From assembly GCA_928212115.1 (NCBI GenBank), contig CAKMRJ010003334.1:98054753-98118752 (forward strand): 64,000 nt of DNA. Reading direction: 5' to 3'. A program made the position numbers and the translations under genes. Numbering within the stretch: position 1 is the first letter of the stretch; each line of letters starts with the position of its first letter. This stretch comes from Lactuca virosa. Taxonomy: Eukaryota; Streptophyta; Magnoliopsida; Asterales; Asteraceae. Of the stretch, positions 9,920-21,136 are shown piece by piece. The notes under the pieces were generated by a model that ran no database searches, was not told where the DNA came from, and saw only the letters and a list, made by a program, of their open reading frames with translations.

Positions 9920-12003
9920 GTTTCATCGCAGGTACTTCGGCAGGAAGAGAGGTTCAGGGTTTCTTCAGACAATATTGCGGATATGTCATCTTTTGCCTTC
10001 TTCTTGGTCATCCGAATTTATATTGATTTGGAATGTTGTTTTGGCTTGGGTAAGCGTTATCTATGGGTTGGTCCTCTGATATTGTTTGGATTATATCTTC
10101 AAAGATTGTGATATTCCATTCTGCATGCCGAGAGTCTCCAATGAATCATTAGTGGGTTGTATCTCGTGTAGCGGATTCCAAAGTGTTCCGTTGTTATTCT
10201 GGTTTTTGGTCGAGGTTGGTTCAGGGGTATGGTACGAAAGGTCTATAGATAGGATTTAGCGGGATAGTTCTCCAGTATCGTCAGGGTCCAGTAGATTTAT
10301 CACATGTTCTGGTATGATCGGCGGTTGCTTATGGAAGAACTTTTGGGTTCAAGCACTACCGTTTCTAAGAGAGGAGCGGTAGCAGGGAGATAGTAGTGGC
10401 AGTTGCATGAGTTGTTTGGTCGTTGAATATGTCAGGGGAGTTGTATATTCACATGGGCCGTAGATGGTTAGAATTCAGTAATTCTTTGGGGTGAAGATTC
10501 ACTAGTTCAGAGCAAGGGTTGTGGTTTTTATTCTCCATCATAGGAATTCAAGAAAATGGTGGTATCATGGGAGGTGATTGGAGCTATCATACTTGCTAAG
10601 AATTTCAGGGAGTATTCTTTTGGATTTTAGGAGTTGGGCGATCATTGAGATTGTCTAGTAATGGAACGTTAGTATTCGTAAGCGCATGTCATAGGCGGTT
10701 CATGCTGTATGAGGTTTGATAGGTTGGGAATCCGTCAGAATTATGGGAAGAGGGAGCTTCGTCCAATCCAAATGGGGGTGAATCGATCAGAATTTCCGGG
10801 AGTTGTATCGGGCATGGAACGAGGGCAAGTTTTAAATTCTGGTCAGGAAGAGAGTTGACCCAAGTGGACGTTTGGAGTAGGATTTTGGTGAGTTGAGAGT
10901 TCAGGAAACTTCCCAACAACTGGTTAACGCCTTCCTGGTGATGGATAGCAGGTCTTGGTGTACCCAGATTAGGATTACAGGCATGACTCGAGTCCAGCTT
11001 GGGCGCTTGGTCAGGTACGTGTCCGAATCTGATGTGTATGGAATGACAGATGAGCGGTAAGACCATGGGCGGTGGCCATGAAAAAATAGGAAGTGTTGTA
11101 AGACTGTGGGGTGGCCTGTAGCATTCACCGACCGCGGTACAGCAGTGAGGGTATGGCAAACCTATGATCGGTCATGGATTTCTTCAGATGGTTTAGACCA
11201 GGGTGGTTCAGGTCGTAAGGCTGTGGGAGGGCCACAACATACTTGGAACCAGGAAGTAGTAGGTCATTGGAGACCAGGTATGATATAAGACTACAGTTGG
11301 TCATGTAGCATTCATTTTAGCATTAGGATTGGTGGCGAGTCAATTTGGGATTTTGTCGCCAGATGAGATTTTCTCTTGGAAGTTGCGTGGAGCGACTGTG
11401 CGTGTGTGTCTTTTGACCCAACAACTGGGCGGGAATCCAGTGTTTCAGATAGTTGACAGACAAGTTGGGACCAGGAAGGTCTCGACTGCTTGTGGAAAGC
11501 AGCAAGGGAATAGCACGTTGATTCGGGTAATATTAGTGATTTGGGATTCTTGTGTTGAGTCGCTTGCTATTCTGGAGAAATGCTAGGTCACTTCCAGTTT
11601 GGATTAAATAATCTCAGAGTAATTGATTTGACCATGTTGCGCAGCTCTCGATTGAGTCTAACCGTTGCAAGGATGAATCTTCTACTCGAAGGATTATCTG
11701 AGCCTTCTGTCAAGTATAAGTGTTCTGCTGTTGTATATGGTCAGTGATTTTGTTCCCAAATGGAAGCATCGAGATAATTAGGGTTGGAAGTGTTTTGTTT
11801 AGTCTGGTATTCTATGAGGATTCGACATGGTAGTGGTTCAGTATGGGCGGTCTGTCGGGAAGTCAGACCAATTTGAGATTTCAGGCTTCAGAAAGGTAGA
11901 TGTGGTTTTCTGCAAGGAATTAATGATTTGTTCTTCTTCGGGTTTAGAGAGTTTGGCTAGGTTTGGTTTCAGTTTCCTTGGAAAGGTTGTGATATGCTCG
12001 ACA

Positions 12004-12225
12004 GTATGTTTGTTATGTATGTGGTATGTTGGGGAAACTCACTAAGCTTTGTGCTTACGGTTTTCAGTTTACGTTTCAGGTACTTCGGTTTTCAATCAAG
12101 GGAGCTTCGGATGATTGCAGAGCACGCACCACATGTTTTCGCATTTTATAATTTACTCTGATTTGAAATGATGCTAATACACTTATTTCGTTAAAATTTT
12201 ATGGTCTTATTTTTGGGACGTTACA
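12004..12225 (+). repeat. 3' LTR remnant of the Ty3-type element
   Basis: It matches 6892-7113 almost base for base, from GTATGTTTGTTATGTATG through AACTCACTAAGCTTTGTGC to GGGACGTTACA. The front 1.9 kb of the LTR, including its promoter, is missing. Confidence 0.8.
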
Positions 12226-12233
12226 CACTTTCT

Positions 12234-12236
<3 letters not shown>

Positions 12237-12302
<66 letters not shown>
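12237..12302. repeat. (TA)n microsatellite
   Basis: About 33 TA units directly after the 3' LTR remnant. Confidence 0.95.
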
Positions 12303-12307
<5 letters not shown>

Positions 12308-12491
12308 AAATAAGAGAATAATATAGTGATGTATAGTGGTGGATATACTAAAATAATGTGGTTTTCTGTGGTGATGAAGTGTCGGTGACGTCATACCCAC
12401 CATATTTGTGTTTGGTGATACCAATACTCGATGACCTTAAATGCAAAAAAAAAAGTAAACCATTTTACCTACACGTAAATTTTTTAAATTT

Positions 12492-12493
<2 letters not shown>

Positions 12494-12549
<56 letters not shown>
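12494..12549. repeat. (TA)n microsatellite, left half of a Helitron target
   Basis: About 28 TA units ending where the Helitron begins. The tract resumes at 13109 on the far side. Confidence 0.95.
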
Positions 12550-12554
<5 letters not shown>

Positions 12555-13107
12555 ATTCTAATAAAAGAATAATTTTAATATCCTTTTGACATGTGTCATC
12601 CTATTAGGTCTCTTAATTAATGCATATTTTATTTTTCTTTTGCCATGTGTCACTCTATTAGGCCTCCTAATAAATGTATGCCACTTGTCAACCTATTACC
12701 AAAGGGCTTCTAGCCCAACGGTATCCGGTGTCGCCTTCCCTCCTTGAGGTTGAGGGTTCAAGTCCCGTCGTGGACATAGGTGGATTTAAGGTGTAGTTTA
12801 GGAGTAGGTTAGATTTGCCGTTTCAAAAAAAAACTTGTCAACCTATTAATTCTTCATTTCAAAATTTAAATTTCCCACTCTAATTACATTAAATTAATAA
12901 CATTAGAATAAAATTAAAATAAAATTAATAAAGATATAAGATGATATAATTTCACGTACTTATTTAAATTAACGATTATAATTTTATATAACTAAAAAAA
13001 TATCTCTTAATTAATAATTTATTTAAAATAATTGATTAATAATTTTGAGTTCTCACTATAAAAGTTTAATTATTTTTGTAACCGTGGTTCCCACGGGTTA
13101 TAAACTA

Positions 13108-13108
<1 letters not shown>
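12550..13108 (+). mobile_element. Non-autonomous Helitron
   Basis: It starts with TC (TCCCTATTCTAATAAAAGAA). It ends with a hairpin (CCGTGG TTC CCACGG, 13083-13097), a short spacer and CTAG at 13105-13108. The insertion lies between A (12549) and T (13109). These are the hallmarks of Helitron ends. It has no coding capacity. Near the left end are three diverged copies of a block containing CATGTGTCA and CTATTAGG. A SINE has inserted at 12699-12832. Confidence 0.75.
12699..12832 (+). mobile_element. tRNA-derived SINE nested in the Helitron
   Basis: It has a pol III box A (TAGCCCAACGG, 12711-12721), a box B (GGTTCAAGTCC, 12755-12765), about 60 bp of tail and a terminal A run. It is flanked by a 16-bp target duplication, ACTTGTCAACCTATTA, at 12683-12698 and 12833-12848. 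A long duplication and an A tail indicate LINE-type retroposition. Confidence 0.88.
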
Positions 13109-13156
<48 letters not shown>

Positions 13157-13157
13157 T
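13109..13157. repeat. (TA)n followed by (CA)n microsatellite
   Basis: The right half of the microsatellite into which the Helitron inserted, about 15 TA units, then about 8 CA units. Confidence 0.95.
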
Positions 13158-14382
13158 AATTTATCAGGTCTTTTACACCAACGTGCCACGACAACATCCA
13201 AATGCCACCCCTGGATTCTTAGGGGGCAAGGAAGATGTTGTTATGTTAGTTGTAGCGCGTATACCACTTTATAACATTTCAGAAAGATTTTTGCAGTCTT
13301 TTCGTATAATGACCGGGTCGTGAGAGTACGATGCATCAGTATAAAAGATTGATCTCATGGATCTTGGTCCATGATGACCTTTTGATCAATAGAACCGAAA
13401 TAGAAGAAAAAGAAAGAGATTATTGTGACCATCTATTTGAGTACATCATTCCATAAATCTAATTCAAGTTCTTTTTTTTTTCCTATGGAAAGGCCTTAAA
13501 ATTTGAAGTTTGCAAAAAACAAAAAAAAAATTAACAAATCGTTGATGGGGTTTGCCACCCGGTGTACAAGCTACAAATGCATTGAATTTGCATTAGAAGT
13601 TTGTACACCGCATATGACATGTCCATCTGCAGTTTTCGATCTTCTTCTTCTTCTTCTTCATTTTTTAGTTTGTATCATGTATAGAGATATCATTTTATTA
13701 TGTAGTATAATATTTGGGTTGATTCGGTACTTTAAACGAATTAACATTTGAATGCCAAGAAACAAATAGCAATTGAAAGAACGACGAAATGTTTTTTTTT
13801 TATTTTTTTTTATTATTATTTTTTTTAATTTTAGTGTTTATTTATTTTTCAATATGCGGACAAACAACTAATAGCTAGTGTTTCGGTTAAAGGCTCGTGT
13901 CATAAAATATTGGAAGTGCTTAATGGATTAGACGAAGAACATCGTGAGTTATTTGCGGTTTTGTTCATGTCCATGAATGGTGTTCGTCCAAATTCCAAAT
14001 CGCACCTGAGTGAGACATACCGTAGCTGAGTATGCTCATCCGTGATTTTGTGCAAAAAATTGATTTTTTTTTAATAATCTCATGCGAAACCACAACTGAG
14101 TGGGCATACCGCAGGCATGTTCTGAGTTTGAATGACTTTTTTTAACTATTGACTAATTTTTAGCTATTAAATAAGTAGTCATTAGCAAATTGGACTGATT
14201 AGTAATTTTTTATTTTTGTATGAGAAATTAAATATCGTTTTATATTTTCTTTTTATTATTTTTGTATCCATATTAAATGGTGACAAGTAGATTAAAGTAC
14301 TATTAATTTTATTAAATGTACGTAAATGCTTACATATCTCAAAATTTTATATTGGTGGAATATAAATAAAAATAAAATATAA

Positions 14383-14385
<3 letters not shown>
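13158..14385. other. Intergenic sequence with one hairpin
   Basis: No gene is visible. An imperfect inverted repeat lies at about 13560-13610: GGTGTACAAGCTACAAATGC pairs with the complement of GCATTAGAAGTTTGTACACC across a 10-nt loop. There are also runs of T (13793-13826) and a CTT triplet tract at 13644-13659. Confidence 0.5.

Positions 14386-14419
<34 letters not shown>
14386..14419. repeat. (TA)n microsatellite, left flank of the TIR element
   Basis: About 16 TA units ending at the left terminal inverted repeat at 14420. Confidence 0.9.
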
Positions 14420-14423
<4 letters not shown>

Positions 14424-14686
14424 TAGGTTATTTTGTTTCTAGTAACTATTGTGTGCCATAATGCACAGATCTGGATGAAATATAATCAAATGTCATGATC
14501 TGAGGGTCTATGATAGTAGAATATGATAACATGTACCATATAATCACACAAATTCCAGCATAAGGGCATTTTAGTCAATTAACCTATATTAAAAAAGGAA
14601 ATTTTCGGATTTTTAGGGATAATTAATTCCGTTATTTTTAAAAATCTGAATATTTTAAATTAATTCAAATTTAAAAATCCGATTTT

Positions 14687-15365
14687 ATTCTGTCAGAATG
14701 TCAAACATTAATTAGTAAAGATATCTTCGATTTTATTCTTGCGGATATATTTCCAATGCATATATTTTTGATAATTAACCTGATTTAATAATTCAACATA
14801 TATTCTTCATATACATTCGAACGTGAATACAAAATCATACATATTCTTACAAACTAATAATCTTATACAATTTAATATAGTTATACATATTCTAACAGAA
14901 TATCATCAAAAATGAATAAAAATATTAAGAAATAACATTCTTAAATATACAATTATTAAGCAAATACACATGATCTTCTACCAATTCACATGATCTTTCT
15001 CTTGTATGATCAATATTGAATTCCTTCTTCAAGCCATTCTGAAAGAATAAGATGCATTATTCGTTAGTATTACCAGTGAAGCTAATGTACTTGTTGTTAA
15101 CAAACATTCTCAAAAGACATTCTAACAGAATGCATTTATACAAATAAATTCTGACAGAATACAAGCATTACTTATTTAATAGAAACTATATAATAGAGAA
15201 TGATAGCATATTCTAACAGGATGTATTTCATTTTTCCTATCTTGCAATGTTTTTTACTTTTCCTATCTTGACAAATAATGAGATTGAAATCGAATTCTGT
15301 CAGAATAATAGACATTCTAAGAGTTTTGACAGAATACATACCACATGACCAGATTCTAACAGAAT
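14687..15365. repeat. Cluster of ATTCTGNCAGAAT palindromes
   Basis: The 13-bp odd palindrome ATTCTG(T/A)CAGAAT or the near form ATTCTAACAGAAT occurs at 14687, 14889, 15119, 15148, 15210 (one change), 15294 and 15353, with a half copy at 15324-15335. A segment containing ATTTCATTTTTCCTATCTTG is also duplicated (about 15225-15290 and 15368-15410). Confidence 0.7.
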
Positions 15366-15540
15366 GTATTTCATTTTTCCTATCTTGCAATGTTTTTTAC
15401 TTTTCCTATCATCTTTAATTCCTCATCACTCCAAACTATCTACAGATATAAACACTATGCTTTAGGTAAACAACACAAGGGAAATTTGTCATCAAATGTG
15501 TGACTTACTAAAAGGGTAAAAAAGGAAAATTATGTGTTAT

Positions 15541-16012
15541 GCATCTCTGCAACTGGTGGCAAACAATTGATGTAAGGGGCCCATTCAGAAGCCTGCATTA
15601 ATGAAGAGAAGATAAACAAGGAACCACATGGAATGTCATCTCAAACAGTTTGAGAGAAAAAATGTACAAAATTGGTACCTGACCAAGTTTTTTGGTGCAT
15701 TAAGATGACCAATGCAAGCTTTGCAACATTAGTAACATCATCTCCTAACAAAGAACTTACTGAAGGAAGTAGATTATCTAGGGCTAGTTGCTGCAAAAAT
15801 GTCCACATATGACAGAATTTGGGATTTATAATCATGGAGCACCAAAGAGTTATAAAGTTTCAGTAAAGCATACCACGGTGTAAGGAACTTTCAGTATGCA
15901 ATCACCAGCATGTATTGGTTTACAAGCAAACAATAACCTGCATTTAGGACATATCATAGATGAGCAAAAGAATTTGAAAAATCATAAAAATATTTGAAAC
16001 ATATATGTTACC
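15541..16012 (-). pseudogene. Captured fragment of a Rubisco-LSMT-like SET-domain gene
   Basis: Four exon-like blocks with splice signals can be read on the minus strand. Block i ends at 16012 with GKSIHGR and its upstream limit is unclear. Block ii is 15937-15874 and encodes HAGDCILKVPYTV. Block iii is 15790-15679 and encodes LALDNLLPSVSSLLGDD, then AKLALVILMHQKTWS. Block iv starts at 15592 with SEWAPYINCLPPVAEMH and hits a stop soon after. Their order and motifs (GDCILKVP, SEWAPYI-LP) are those of the N-terminal SET region of plant Rubisco large-subunit methyltransferase-like proteins. The join of iii to iv is out of frame as I read it, and the rest of the SET domain is missing. This is a non-functional captured piece inside the TIR element. 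The family assignment is from memory of conserved motifs. Confidence 0.62.
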
Positions 16013-16541
16013 TGCCATGAATTGATTTCCCTACAGAGAGCACGGACGAGATGGGAACCCACGATGGATGGCCGAGGATCGACAGTCCGCCCTCAATTTG
16101 CAGCCGCCTCCCTCCCATCACGATTTCTGAACCACCGGACCACCATTCGACTTCCCTCAATCGCCTGATGCCTTCTCGATCTGATGAAGACGACGATGAG
16201 GACCGAAGTCCCTTTCTCAGCCCTCCTTGCGAATCTGTTTGACCCTCACTAGTGCCCTTGATTTTTGACTGCTCCCATTCAATCGTTCCTTATTCCCGAT
16301 CTGTTGAAGAAGACGCGTCCCCTCTTTGTGCATTCAGGGTTGTGGATATGATGGTTTGAAATAAATCAAATAATAGTAGATGTGATTTAAGGGATATACC
16401 AAATATATAAGAATTTATTTTTAGTTTATAAAAACAAAATGACTCATCTACCCTTTTTTTTACATTAATGATTTATTTTTTTCTTGAATTCTCATTGGTG
16501 CATACATGCACACAATACTTGCTAAAAACATTTGAACCTAG

Positions 16542-16545
<4 letters not shown>

Positions 16546-16601
<56 letters not shown>
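16546..16601. repeat. (TA)n microsatellite, right flank of the TIR element
   Basis: About 28 TA units directly after the right terminal inverted repeat. Confidence 0.95.
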
Positions 16602-16603
<2 letters not shown>

Positions 16604-16689
16604 TCGAGTTTGCAATGGACCCACTTTTGAAGTATGTGATACAGACGGGAGTTTTATCTCTGCTGGTCTACTTGTTCTTTATTTAATCC

Positions 16690-17238
16690 TTAATCATTTT
16701 TCTCAAACCCTCTCTCTCGTCTTTATTACAGCAGTTCCTCTCTCTCTTTCTCTCTCTAGAAAATTAGAGATTTTAAAATAATAACATGGCATTTTTCTTT
16801 CTTTTGGGTGTGTGAATTCTCTGCGTGAAGCAACAAAAGTCTTCTCTTTCACACCTATTTCTCTTAATCCCACAACCCCATATGGTGATTTAAAGAATCT
16901 TGTTCTAGGGTTTTTACAATCCTCTTGGAAAAGGTCTGTTCTTTTACCAAGATTATAACATTATTTTTCGTGTTTTCTTGAGTGGAATTGTTTGTATCCT
17001 TGTTTGTATCTGGGTTTTCTTCATTTTTCGTTATCTTACTAACAGTTTCGCCCTAATTCACCCTTAATCACAGAAAAAAGAAGGCAAGTAGTTTAAATTT
17101 CATCTTTCAAAAAAAAAAAAAAAAACTCCTCTTGACCCTTTTATGAGTTATGATCTGTTAAATTTGCAGTTCTGTTATGGGTTTTAGTGTTTTACATTAG
17201 AAGTTGAGTTTCTTGGATTTTTGATTTTGAGGGGAGAT
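16690..17238 (+). promoter_or_regulatory. WRKY gene promoter and leader region
   Basis: It contains CT-rich tracts (16708-16765), common in plant 5' leaders, an A run at 17109-17124 and one TTGACC W-box-type site near 17132, which would permit binding by WRKY proteins including the gene's own product. The transcription start cannot be fixed from sequence. Confidence 0.4.
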
Positions 17239-18466
17239 ATGGAAGAGGTTGAAGCTGCTAATAGAGCTGCTGTTGAGAGTTGCCATAAAATCCTCAGCCT
17301 TTTGGCTCAGCCACAAGATCAAGTTCAGTACAAAAACTTAATGGTGCAAACAGGGGATGCAGTAGTTAGGTTCAACAAAGTTGTATCTTTACTCGATAAT
17401 GGTTTAGGTCATGCTAGGGTTAGAATGGTCAAAAAAAATTCAACCCCTGTACCCCAAAACATACTCTTAGACACCCCCACCACCATAACAACCCACCATC
17501 ATCCACCAAAACCCCTTCAACTTCTTTTAGATTCGCACCCAATTCAAGAAGTTGGTTCAAATGTTGTTAAGAGCACTCTTTCTTTAGCTAACCATCATCA
17601 CCCTTCACTCGAATTAAACTCAAATGGTAAGTGTTCCATTCAAGTTTCCCAAAATACCCCTCACCCTTCTTCTAATTACCATTTCCTTCAACAACAAAAG
17701 CTCAAACAACAAGCTGAAATGATGTATCGGCGTAGTAACAGCGGGATTAGCTTGAATTTTGACAGCTCAACTTGCACCCCTACAATGTCATCCAATAGAT
17801 CTTTTATGTCTTCATTGAGTATTGAAGGGAGTGTTGCTAATTTGGATGGAAGCTCTTTTCGGTTGATCGGGTCAACCCGGTCAGCTGACCAAGCCTCGTA
17901 TCAACACAAAAGGCGGTGTTCGGTCAGGGGAGATGATGGGAGTGTGAAATGTGGAAGTTCTGGTAGATGTCATTGCTCCAAAAAGAGGTCAGTAGCTTCA
18001 TAATTATGAAAGTAAATTTGTTTTATTATGGGGTCTAATTTGACTAATTTTGTTTTGTTGACCAGAAAACATAGGATTAAGAGGTCAATCAAAGTACCTG
18101 CCATTAGTAACAAGCTTGCAGATATTCCCCCTGATGAGTATTCTTGGAGGAAGTACGGACAGAAGCCCATCAAGGGTTCTCCTCATCCCAGGTTACTTTG
18201 ATTCAAAAGATTCAGATTTTTTGTAAATTCAAAATCTTAAATGAATCTTTTTTGCTGTTTTTGAAATGGGTTTTTGCGTTTCTGAAATGGGTAATGATTA
18301 TTTTTTCATGTTTGTGAACAGGGGTTATTATAAGTGTAGCAGTATGAGAGGTTGTCCAGCAAGAAAACATGTGGAAAGGTGCTTGGAAGATTCAACAATG
18401 CTCATAGTCACCTATGAAGGGGAACATAATCACCCAAGGTTACCTTCTCAATCTGCAAACGCCTGA
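17239..18466 (+). CDS. WRKY transcription factor, group IId
   Basis: A nuclear DNA-binding protein expected to bind W-boxes (TTGACC/T). I read three exons, 17239-17987, 18066-18191 and 18322-18466, with GT-AG introns, giving 339 residues. Residues 42-60 form the calmodulin-binding C-motif typical of group IId (VVRFNKVVSLL then GHAR); the usual GHARFRR is GHARVR here. Residues 244-292 carry the basic plant zinc-cluster region leading into WRKYGQK (277-283). The zinc ligands are C297, C303, H327 and H329 (C-X5-C-X23-H-X-H), as expected for group II. The second intron splits the Arg codon before GYYKC, the conserved position for these genes. The start is the ATG giving MEEVEAANRAAVESCH, the family's usual N-terminus. 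Arabidopsis relatives are the WRKY7/11/15/17/21/39/74 set; I cannot pick the orthologue. The gene looks intact. Confidence 0.95.
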
Positions 18467-18471
18467 AAAAT

Positions 18472-19029
18472 ATTCTGTATATATTTTAATGGGTTTAGGG
18501 GATATTTGGAGCTAAAATTATGGGGTTTACAATCCTTCAAAAGAAAGGGTCAAGTGTTTTTTTTTTTTTTTTTTAATTCTTCTGAATTGTCGTTTTTGTT
18601 CTTTGTTCTTTGGTTTCTTCTTTGTTTGACTAGATTAGTGTAATAGTAATTTGGGTCAGTCATATGGGGTAAAAACAAAGTCACCATTGTTGAATGTTGG
18701 ATTAATTTGAAGGATGAAAGAGCTTTGATGGTAGAATTGTTGTTATTAAAATTCTGTATATATTTTAATGGGTTTAGGGGATATTTGGAGCTAAAATTAT
18801 GGGGTTTACAATCCTTCAAAAGAAAGGGTCAAGTGTTTTTTTTTTTTTTTTTTAATTCTTCTGAATTGTCGTTTTTGTTCTTTGTTCTTTGGTTTCTTCT
18901 TTGTTTGACTAGATTAGTGTAATAGTAATTTGGGTCAGTCATATGGGGTAAAAACAAAGTCACCATTGTTGAATGTTGGATTAATTTGAAGGATGAAAGA
19001 GCTTTGATGGTAGAATTGTTGTTATTAAA
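18472..19029 (+). repeat. 279-bp tandem duplication in the WRKY 3' region
   Basis: 18472-18750 and 18751-19029 are, as far as I can see, identical, including an 18-T run in each. The first copy starts five bases after the WRKY stop codon, so the duplicated unit is the 3' untranslated region. A very recent tandem duplication or an assembly duplication would both look like this. Confidence 0.9.
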
Positions 19030-20503
19030 ATTAATTTGTGGGATTTTGAGTTATGAAATATAAATGGTGTTGGATCTTGCTAAATATGGCAAAGGTTTGT
19101 TGGGGTGGGGGTGGGGTGGGGTGAGATGAGTGGGGTATGATCCGAATTTGGAAATATTTAATTGGATGTCACCCCATTTATTATTGAAAGATGGCAAAAA
19201 AATCCAAACTTTTCTTGATTGTAATGAATGTGTTGTCAATTATGGGGTGCTTATTTAGTCAAAAATATGTTGTCATAACTCATGACACAACAGTAGTGTT
19301 GATTTTGACTTTTATATCACATTCTTGACATTTTGACTTTTATGTCACATCATTGGTGATGGGGATGGACTGGCACTGCGTATTGAATGCATTATGTATT
19401 TTAACTCTATGTAAAGTTGGTTTATATAAAAATTGGGGTGGGGTGTAGATGAGATGGGATTTAAGTTCAAGAAAGAACGTCATAGTTTATAATTCTGTGT
19501 GATTTTGGAAAAATAAAATAAAATATCAATGTTAAAAATGATATTTTGTCCAAATCTTTTCAAGATTGCAAAAAGCGATTTTCTTGTAATTTTTCTAAGC
19601 ATTTTAAATTTAAGTCTTGGTTAAAATTGAAACTTGATCAAACGGGGCAACTATTTCAACCTCGAGAAGTCGCTAAGAATGTATTAAAATGCTTAAAAAT
19701 TTTAGATTGTTTTAATAACTTATATTGTTATTAGTCCTTTTTGTGATAAAAGTAATATATTGAAAATCGGATAAAAAGTTGTTTGGATAGACATAACCAA
19801 TCCATTTTAAAATGGATGTGTTGAAAAGTCCAAATTAAATGGTTGGTTTGGCAAGTAGGCGTTTGAAAGCTTTTATTTTTTTTATTGTCTGACAAAATGT
19901 TTCGTTTTAAATAAAAAGTCTCGTTTGATACTATAAATTTTTAGCGTTTAGTTTAAACAAAACACTACAAATATAAAATCTATCTCACGTAGTTTTTAAC
20001 AAAACACAATCAACTACCAACTACCTGTTAACAATTAGTTTTGCCGAACAAAACCCAAAACTAAAAAGGTCATAGTAGGAAATTCAAACCCTTATAAACA
20101 ATTGATGGTTTGGTTTTGACATTTATATAAACAGGTTTTTATATTGGGTTCTAACTTTTCATATAAAACCCAAGTATTTTAAATGACGTTTTATATATAA
20201 GTTTAATCGAATGAGTGACTCTTTGGCTTTTGTATTATTTTTTGTTGAATTTTCAATGTTTTTGTAATATAGAGTAATTGAACCAACCTCATGAATAATT
20301 ATAAAAAATCAAAATTAAACATAAATCAAAATTAAACGCTAACTAAACATAAATCAAAACTAAGTACGAATCCAAATCAAACATAAAATCCTACCAATTT
20401 AATTTGAATTGATCGAACATAATTGGTTTCACAAAAACTTTTTCCAGTTTCATTGAACATGTATTATGGTTATTAAGTTGTATTTATATTAAACATGTAT
20501 TTA
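19030..20503. other. AT-rich intergenic sequence
   Basis: No gene, RNA or element boundary recognised. There are G-rich runs (GGGGTGGGGGTGGGG) near 19100. Confidence 0.5.
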
Positions 20504-20795
20504 GATGTATTTATATTAAACATGTATTTATGGTTATTGTATTATTCTTTTGTTAAACCACTTATCTTTTATTTTATTATAACATCATTTATAAAAATAT
20601 CAAAAGAAATAAAAAATAAAAACTCAAACGGTTTATTTTATTGCAACCCCTCCCATATTAAGATGTATTTATATTAAACATGTATTATGGTTATTGTATT
20701 ATTCTTTTGTTAAACCACTTATCTTTTATTTTATTTTAACATCATTTATAAAAATATCAAAAAAAATATATAAAATAAAAACTCAAACGGTTTAG
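20504..20795. repeat. 134-bp direct repeat, 158-bp period
   Basis: 20504-20637 and 20662-20795 are near-identical; both run from GATGTATTTATATTAAACAT to AAAAACTCAAACGGTTTA, with small differences in the A-rich part. No coding content. Confidence 0.8.
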
Positions 20796-21136
20796 TTTTC
20801 CTACACATTAAAACCAAAAAAAAAATGATTTTGGTTTTAGGCTGAGGAGTGGTTCGGCAATGTTGAGATGTATTCGGTGAACACCGCACCACGAACTCGG
20901 CATGTCGAGCTTGGAAACCCAACTCGGCAATGCCTATTCGATGAGAGAGAAAATCCAACTTTTCAAAAAATTTAAAATATATTCATTTTTTTTTTTCAAA
21001 AATATACCCGTTTTTTTCATAAAAATTTCAAAATTTTAATTCTTTTTTCACCCATTATAAATACAAACAACTATCTGATTTTTTTAACACAACCTTCTTC
21101 AATTTTTCACCAAAACACTCTTCTTATTTTTGTAAA

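Larger units (their letters stand above)
7114..12003 (+). mobile_element. Degenerate internal region of the Ty3-type element
   Basis: No intact gag or pol domain can be read. A 214-codon open frame at 8427-9071 has no domain I recognise; it ends in a Cys/Arg-rich stretch (CGRCGW) that is not a proper zinc knuckle. Segment 8190-8290 (GGATAGGTGTGGAAGGTAGT, then AAGCACATGA) is clearly related to the non-coding interior of the array units (for example 50850-50960), so both belong to related non-coding families. Segments about 7910-8030 and 11605-11715 are diverged direct copies. A solo LTR interrupts it at 9151-9919. Confidence 0.55.
14420..16545. mobile_element. TIR element carrying a captured gene fragment (2.1 kb)
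   Basis: The left end (14420-14467) contains GGTTAGGTT, CTAGTAACTATTGTGTGC and ATGCAC in order. The reverse complement of the right end (16545 back to about 16496) contains GCTAGGTTC, TTTAGCAAGTATTGTGTGC and ATGCACC in the same order. They are therefore diverged terminal inverted repeats of about 50 bp. Both ends abut (TA)n tracts, so the target duplication is probably TA-rich and cannot be read. No transposase is present. The interior holds fragments of a SET-domain gene with its introns (15592-16012). The superfamily is undecided; a Pack-MULE-like or other non-autonomous TIR element fits. Confidence 0.6.

Noticed and set aside
12358..12561. Open frame rich in IYIYIY
   Set aside because: It is translated (TA)n microsatellite; the same applies to 13045-13323 and 16468-16686.
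13560..13610. microRNA precursor
   Set aside because: The hairpin is short with mismatches, and there is no supporting conservation or expression evidence; noted only as an inverted repeat.
16051..16242. Small acidic plus-strand protein (63 codons)
   Set aside because: It lies inside the TIR element next to captured exons on the other strand; no recognisable domain.
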